This document shows, one piece after another, positions 6,429 to 9,777 of a DNA stretch of 9,777 bases. Source of the DNA: Lachnospiraceae bacterium (GTDB lineage: Bacteria; Bacillota; Clostridia; Lachnospirales; Lachnospiraceae); assembly GCA_015258095.1 (NCBI GenBank), contig JABZIV010000054.1:1-9777 (forward strand), written 5' to 3'. A program made the translations under genes and the position numbers. Each line of letters starts with the position of its first letter. Within the stretch, counting starts at the first letter, position 1. The notes beneath the pieces are model-generated. The model saw only the letters and a program-made list of their open reading frames with translations, was not told where the DNA came from and did no database searches.

Positions 6429-7370
6429 ATGCAATTTAAAAATGTTACGGTTGCCGGCGGCGGCGTTTTGGGCAGTCAGATTGCCTTTCAGACTGCTTAC
6501 TGCGGTTTTCAGGTAAAAATCTGGTTAAGAAGTGAGGCTTCCATTGAACGTTGTAAGCCTAAACTCGATAGATTAAGAGTCATTTACCTCAGTATCCTGG
6601 ACGATATGAAAAGCGGAAATCCGACAGCTTATGCCAGAGGTTTATCGAAGAAATATCCCCTATCGGAACAGGAAATTGAAGAATGCAAAAAGAAAGTGGA
6701 AGAGGCCTACAAGAACATTCATTTAACTACTTCTTATGAAGAAGCGGCAAAGGACACTGACCTTGTGATTGAAGCCATTGCCGAGAATATTGAGGAGAAA
6801 GAGAGCTTCTATACGGAACTGGCAAAACATCTGCCCGAGAAAACCGTACTCGTTACGAATTCTTCCACGCTCCTCCCGAGTACCTTTGCAAAGTACACGG
6901 GACGCCCGGAGAAATTCCTGGCACTCCACTTTGCAAACAATATTTATAAGAGTAATACTGCGGAGGTCATGGGACACGCCGGTACGGAGCAGAAATATTA
7001 TGATGCAGTCGTTTCTTTTGCAGAAGAAATCAACATGGTTCCGCTCAAGGTTTTAAAAGAGCAGCCAGGCTATATCTTAAATTCCATGCTGGTTCCCTTC
7101 CTGACCGCTGCAGAATCCTTACTGGCACTCGGCGTTGCGGACTTTGAGACCATCGATAAAACCTGGAAGCTCGGAACAGGCTCTCCCTACGGTCCCTTCC
7201 AGATTCTGGATATCGTAGGCTTAACGACCGCTTACAACATCGTTATCTTAAACCCTGCCGCAAAGGATCCGAACAGCGTACAGGGAAAGATTGCCGCAAC
7301 ACTGAAAGAAAAAATCGATCAGGGTAAGACCGGAATCAGCGCCGGAGAGGGCTTCTACAAGTACAAGTAG
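6429..7370 (+). CDS. 3-hydroxyacyl-CoA dehydrogenase (3-hydroxybutyryl-CoA dehydrogenase-like)
   Basis: A 313-residue protein. The N-terminal Rossmann domain begins VTVAGGGVLGSQIA (6-19, GxGxxG). The catalytic set of the HAD family is in place: S145/S146 in TNSSTL, H167 in LALHFAN, E179 in NTAEVMG and N218 in YILNSML. The C-terminal helical dimer domain contains GSPYGPFQILDIVGL (251-265) and ends GISAGEGFYKYK. Known reaction: NAD-dependent interconversion of 3-hydroxyacyl-CoA and 3-oxoacyl-CoA, cytosolic. It is about 30 residues longer than clostridial Hbd because of an extra helical segment at about 45-92. After the catalytic histidine it reads ANNIYKSNTAEV instead of the usual FNPxPxMxLVE, marking a separate subfamily, so the true substrate is uncertain. 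No thiolase, crotonase or acyl-CoA dehydrogenase gene adjoins it. AAGGAGGG stands about 5 nt before the ATG. It converges on lepA across a structured non-coding element. Confidence 0.88.
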   Translation: MQFKNVTVAGGGVLGSQIAFQTAYCGFQVKIWLRSEASIERCKPKLDRLRVIYLSILDDMKSGNPTAYARGLSKKYPLSEQEIEECKKKVEEAYKNIHLTTSYEEAAKDTDLVIEAIAENIEEKESFYTELAKHLPEKTVLVTNSSTLLPSTFAKYTGRPEKFLALHFANNIYKSNTAEVMGHAGTEQKYYDAVVSFAEEINMVPLKVLKEQPGYILNSMLVPFLTAAESLLALGVADFETIDKTWKLGTGSPYGPFQILDIVGLTTAYNIVILNPAAKDPNSVQGKIAATLKEKIDQGKTGISAGEGFYKYK

Positions 7371-7388
7371 AATAAAAAAAGAGGATAG

Positions 7389-7644
7389 AAAAAGAGATTG
7401 TAGATAAAAAGAAATAAACAAACGAGATACCGCACGCTTTGCGAGCGATACTCGTTATGAGTTGTAACATTTTTACGAGCATTGGGATTCGGGGGAATCT
7501 GAGCCCGCCGGCACTTGCTAAGAGCTAGTGATAACGCCGCTCGAAGCTTAGTGCTGCTGGGCGAGGTTAGCGGGAGCGTCCCCCGAATCCCAATGCCCGT
7601 AAAATGGGAACTTAGTCCTGTCTTTATTCTACAATCTCTTTTTT
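7389..7644. repeat. Nested inverted-repeat element (MITE-like or structured RNA)
   Basis: The outer arms AAAAAGAGATTGTAGA (7389-7404) and its exact complement (7628-7643) enclose about 220 nt. Inside are a hairpin at 7421-7456 (AACGAG/CTCGTT, then CGCaCGC ttt GCGaGCG) and an inner 18-bp perfect GC-rich inverted repeat (7479-7496 with 7579-7596). The inner repeat continues outward for seven more pairs past one mismatch (7471-7477 with 7598-7604). Its interior folds further: CCCGC 7504-7508 with GCGGG 7570-7574, a CACTtGCT/AGCtAGTG hairpin 7512-7530, and CTCG 7540-7543 with CGAG 7562-7565. No ORF of note lies inside. The outer right arm overlaps the lepA stop codon. The whole 7371-7642 gap is otherwise empty. 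Confidence 0.85.
7389..7644. terminator. Possible bidirectional transcription end for the dehydrogenase and lepA genes
   Basis: The arms of the outer inverted repeat end in T-runs in each direction: six T at 7639-7644 on the plus strand and five T at 7393-7389 on the minus strand. The inner GC-rich hairpin supplies a stable stem. No other terminator is visible between the two convergent genes. The long loop makes the outer stem alone an unusual terminator, so this is tentative. Confidence 0.4.
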
Positions 7645-9457
7645 AGTCCTCATCCAGCTTCAATACGGACATGAAGGCGCTTTGCGGAATCTCTACGTTT
7701 CCGAACTGACGCATCCGCTTCTTTCCTTCTTTCTGTTTTTCAAGAAGCTTCTTTTTACGGGATACGTCTCCGCCATAGCACTTTGCAAGTACATCCTTCC
7801 GAAGCGCTTTAATTGTTTCTCTTGCCACAATATGACCGCCGATGGCTGCCTGAATCGGAATCTCAAAGAGCTGCCTCGGAATCTCATTCTTCAGCTTCTC
7901 ACACATTTTCTTTCCGCGCTCGTAAGCCGAATCCGCATGAACGATAAAGGACAGCGCATCAATCTGCTGCTTATTCACCAGAATATCCAGCTTCACCATT
8001 TTCCCTTCCTGATAGCCTTTTAGCGTATAGTCAAAGCTTGCGTAACCTTTACTCCTGGACTTTAGGGCATCAAAGAAGTCATAGATGATTTCATTTAAGG
8101 GCAAATCGTATTTCAGAAGCGCCCTTGTCTTATCAATATACTCCGTGCTCTTATACACCCCGCGTCTTTCCTGACAAAGGGTCATAATCGCTCCCACAAA
8201 CTCGGAGGTTACCATCACTTCCGCTTCCACAATCGGTTCTTCCATGCGAAGAATCTCCGCCGGATCCGGAAGGTTGGACGGATTCGTCAGCTCTATCATC
8301 GAGCCGTCCGTCTTATAGACATGGTAAATAACGGAAGGTGCCGTCGTGACCAGGTCCAAGTCATACTCTCTCTCGAGTCTTTCCTGCACCACATCGAGAT
8401 GAAGCAGGCCCAGAAAGCCGCAGCGGAAACCGAAGCCGAGCGCCGCGGAAGTCTCCGGCTCATATTGGAGTGCCGCATCATTTAACTGTAACTTTTCCAA
8501 GGCGTCCCGTAAATCCGGGTACTTCTGACTGTCGGAGGGATAAATTCCGCAGTAAACCATGGAAAGCACCTTCTTATAGCCGGGAAGGGCTTCCTTTGCG
8601 GGGTTCTCCACCGTGGTCACCGTATCCCCCACTCGCGCATCTCGGATATTTTTAATGGAGGCGGTAAGATAGCCTACCATGCCGGCGGAGAGTTCCTCTC
8701 CGGGAATAAACTGCCCGGGGGCAAAAGTTCCCACTTCGGTTACCGTAAATTCCGCGCCTGTCGCCATAAAGCGAATCGGCGTTCCTTTCTTGATTCTTCC
8801 CTCTTTAACCCTCATAAAAATGATAACTCCGCGGTAGCTGTCATAGAGGGAATCAAATACCAGCGCCTGAAGCGGATTCTCCGGACTTCCTTTCGGTGCG
8901 GGAAGACGATGCACCACCGCTTCCAGAACCTCTTCCACATTTAAACCGGTTTTCGCGGAAATCTGCGGTGCATCCAGAGCCTCAAGACCGATTACATCCT
9001 CAATTTCATGGGCAACCAGTTCGGGGTCTGCCGAGGGAAGGTCCACCTTATTGATAACGGGAATAATTTCGAGATCATGATCCAGTGCAAGATAGGTATT
9101 CGCCAGCGTCTGCGCCTGAATCCCCTGCGTTGCATCCACAACAAGAATCGCTCCGTCACAAGCCGCAAGGGCACGGCTCACCTCATAGTTAAAGTCTACG
9201 TGCCCCGGCGTATCAATCAGATTAAAGATATATTCCTTTCCGTCCTTCGCCTTATAGACGATGCGGACGGTCTGTGACTTAATCGTAATCCCGCGTTCCC
9301 GTTCGATATCCATATTGTCCAGAACCTGTGCCTGCATCTCCCGTTCCGTCAGTGTTCCGGTCATCTCAATAATGCGGTCTGCCAAAGTAGACTTCCCGTG
9401 GTCAATATGCGCAATTATGCAAAAGTTCCGAATTCTGTCCTGCTGTATCTTCTCCAT
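7643..9457 (-). CDS. lepA: Elongation factor 4 (LepA), ribosomal back-translocating GTPase
   Basis: A 604-residue protein, full length for the family. The GTPase motifs are all present: G1 AHIDHGKST (16-24), G2 RGIT (55-58), G3 DTPGH (82-86), G4 NKVD (136-139) and G5 SAKTG (167-171). Domains II, III and V follow, with LepA-specific blocks such as FRCGFLGLLHLDVVQERLERE and the C-terminal domain ending FGNVEIPQSAFMSVLKLDED, whose VEIPQSAF is diagnostic against EF-G. Known role: GTP-dependent factor acting on stalled or mis-translocated ribosomes and in initiation or assembly; cytosolic and partly membrane-associated. ATG 9457 is preceded by AGGAG at 5 nt. A promoter appears at 9550-9578, and a hairpin lies in the leader at 9495-9522. 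The neighbour upstream is a wall-binding protein gene rather than the more usual holA/rpsT, and hemW is not directly downstream, so the familiar cluster has been rearranged. Confidence 0.97.
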   Translation of the reverse strand: MEKIQQDRIRNFCIIAHIDHGKSTLADRIIEMTGTLTEREMQAQVLDNMDIERERGITIKSQTVRIVYKAKDGKEYIFNLIDTPGHVDFNYEVSRALAACDGAILVVDATQGIQAQTLANTYLALDHDLEIIPVINKVDLPSADPELVAHEIEDVIGLEALDAPQISAKTGLNVEEVLEAVVHRLPAPKGSPENPLQALVFDSLYDSYRGVIIFMRVKEGRIKKGTPIRFMATGAEFTVTEVGTFAPGQFIPGEELSAGMVGYLTASIKNIRDARVGDTVTTVENPAKEALPGYKKVLSMVYCGIYPSDSQKYPDLRDALEKLQLNDAALQYEPETSAALGFGFRCGFLGLLHLDVVQERLEREYDLDLVTTAPSVIYHVYKTDGSMIELTNPSNLPDPAEILRMEEPIVEAEVMVTSEFVGAIMTLCQERRGVYKSTEYIDKTRALLKYDLPLNEIIYDFFDALKSRSKGYASFDYTLKGYQEGKMVKLDILVNKQQIDALSFIVHADSAYERGKKMCEKLKNEIPRQLFEIPIQAAIGGHIVARETIKALRKDVLAKCYGGDVSRKKKLLEKQKEGKKRMRQFGNVEIPQSAFMSVLKLDED

Positions 9458-9494
9458 CGTAGCTCCTATATCCTACTTCTTAAATTGAAACAAG

Positions 9495-9522
9495 CTGTAT
9501 ACAGGAGCAGTCCTGCTTACAG
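9495..9522 (-). terminator. Hairpin upstream of lepA: weak terminator or leader element
   Basis: CTGTA (9495-9499) pairs with TACAG (9518-9522) and CAGGA (9502-9506) with TCCTG (9511-9515). They are separated by a 2x2 internal loop and closed by a 4-nt loop. On the minus strand it is followed by CTTGTTTC, only moderately T-rich; on the plus strand by GTTTTT. It sits between the wall-binding gene stop and lepA, so it could end the former or lie in the leader of the latter. Confidence 0.4.
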
Positions 9523-9549
9523 GTTTTTCCAGAAAAACAATCTTTCGGA

Positions 9550-9578
9550 ACTATACCATAAGAAGGGAAACTTTTCTA
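9550..9578 (-). promoter_or_regulatory. lepA promoter with extended -10
   Basis: The minus strand reads TAGAAA (9578-9573, 4 of 6), a 17-bp spacer ending TGG, and TATAGT (9555-9550, 5 of 6), i.e. a TGn extended -10. Transcription would start near 9543, giving a leader of about 85 nt. The -35 hexamer begins with the TAG stop codon of the upstream gene. Confidence 0.55.
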
Positions 9579-9777
9579 TATTTTCTGCCATGCGCCATCT
9601 GCGCCAAGGGTATAGCCTTCTACCTTGGTATTGAAAAGCATTTTTCCGTTCTCCGCGCCGGACTCCTGGTTCAGATAGTACCACTTGCCCTTCACTTCCT
9701 GCCAACCGGTACGCATCTTTCCATTTTCCGCACCGCCCTCTTCACTAAAGTAATACCAGAAGCCGCGAATCTCCTTC
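9576..9777 (-). CDS. C-terminal end of a surface protein with choline/glucan-binding-type repeats (N-terminus off the right edge)
   Basis: Only the last 66 residues are in the window, read from the right edge to TAG at 9578-9576. They hold two recognisable cell-wall-binding repeats, GFWYYFSEEGGAENGKMRTG and WQEVKGKWYYLNQESGAENG, plus a degenerate third unit ending GYTLGADGAWQKI. The pattern of paired aromatics (WYY), a Gly-rich turn, GKM and then GW is the CW_binding_1/glucan-binding family, about 20 residues per unit. Known role: such repeats anchor secreted enzymes or adhesins non-covalently to choline or other wall polymers. What the missing N-terminal part does (hydrolase, adhesin or other) cannot be told. 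The reading frame is set by the repeats themselves; the competing frame at 9517-9705 gives no recognisable protein. It is followed by the lepA gene on the same strand. Confidence 0.85.
   Translation of the reverse strand, partial: KEIRGFWYYFSEEGGAENGKMRTGWQEVKGKWYYLNQESGAENGKMLFNTKVEGYTLGADGAWQKI

Noticed and set aside
7421..7604. CRISPR array or tRNA in the repeat-rich gap
   Set aside because: The repeats are inverted and nested, not regularly spaced direct repeats, and there is no tRNA cloverleaf, T-loop GTTCRA motif or CCA end.
9523..9538. GTTTTTccagAAAAAC hairpin as a terminator
   Set aside because: It is a short A/T stem with no following T-run on either strand; too weak to call.
9517..9705. 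62-codon minus-strand frame upstream of lepA
   Set aside because: It is a different frame over the wall-binding repeat coding end; the repeat-bearing frame is clearly the real one.

Overview
The window looks like chromosomal DNA from a low-to-moderate-GC Gram-positive bacterium of the Bacillota. A Clostridia/Lachnospiraceae-type anaerobe is my best inference. The reasons are Firmicutes-style strong Shine-Dalgarno sequences (AGGAGG type), secreted 3D-domain proteins, a surface protein with choline/glucan-binding-type repeats, stand-alone HolA and HemW, and a HemW-type radical SAM protein. Species cannot be fixed from sequence alone. I see no phage genes, transposase, CRISPR array, tRNA or rRNA.

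Layout. Positions 1-1337 (minus) hold the N-terminal three quarters or so of a UvrD/PcrA-type SF1 DNA helicase cut by the left edge. Positions 1338-1531 form an intergenic stretch with a good minus-strand intrinsic terminator (1481-1516) and a short 32-bp-period direct repeat. Positions 1532-2578 (minus) carry two tandem, divergent paralogues of a secreted 3D-domain protein. They are in the same reading frame, separated by one TAG and 14 sense codons, and the second starts with TTG. Positions 2666-3709 (minus) encode HolA, the delta subunit of the DNA polymerase III clamp loader. Divergent from it, 3773-5011 (plus) encodes HemW. A long imperfect palindrome (5009-5089) lies between HemW and the convergent branched-chain aminotransferase (5078-6100, minus). 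The 328-bp gap 6101-6428 is a divergent control region with a palindrome inside the aminotransferase promoter, a clear plus-strand promoter, and a 12-bp dyad in the downstream leader. Positions 6429-7370 (plus) encode a solitary 3-hydroxyacyl-CoA dehydrogenase. Positions 7643-9457 (minus) encode LepA/EF4, and 9576-9777 (minus) is the C-terminal end of a cell-wall-binding-repeat protein cut by the right edge.

The most unusual feature is the non-coding stretch 7371-7642 between the convergent dehydrogenase and LepA genes. A perfect 16-bp inverted repeat encloses a separate hairpin and a second 18-bp perfect, GC-rich inverted repeat. Inside that, at least three further helices can be drawn, some mutually exclusive. 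It has the look of a palindromic mobile element (MITE-like) or a structured RNA, and the oligo-T ends of its outer arms could end transcription in both directions.

Functionally the genes are mostly housekeeping: replication and repair (helicase, HolA), translation (LepA), haem/Fe-S metabolism (HemW), branched-chain amino acid transamination, an acyl-CoA oxidoreductase, and cell-wall proteins. holA, lepA and hemW are near each other in many Bacillota; here they are split and reoriented.
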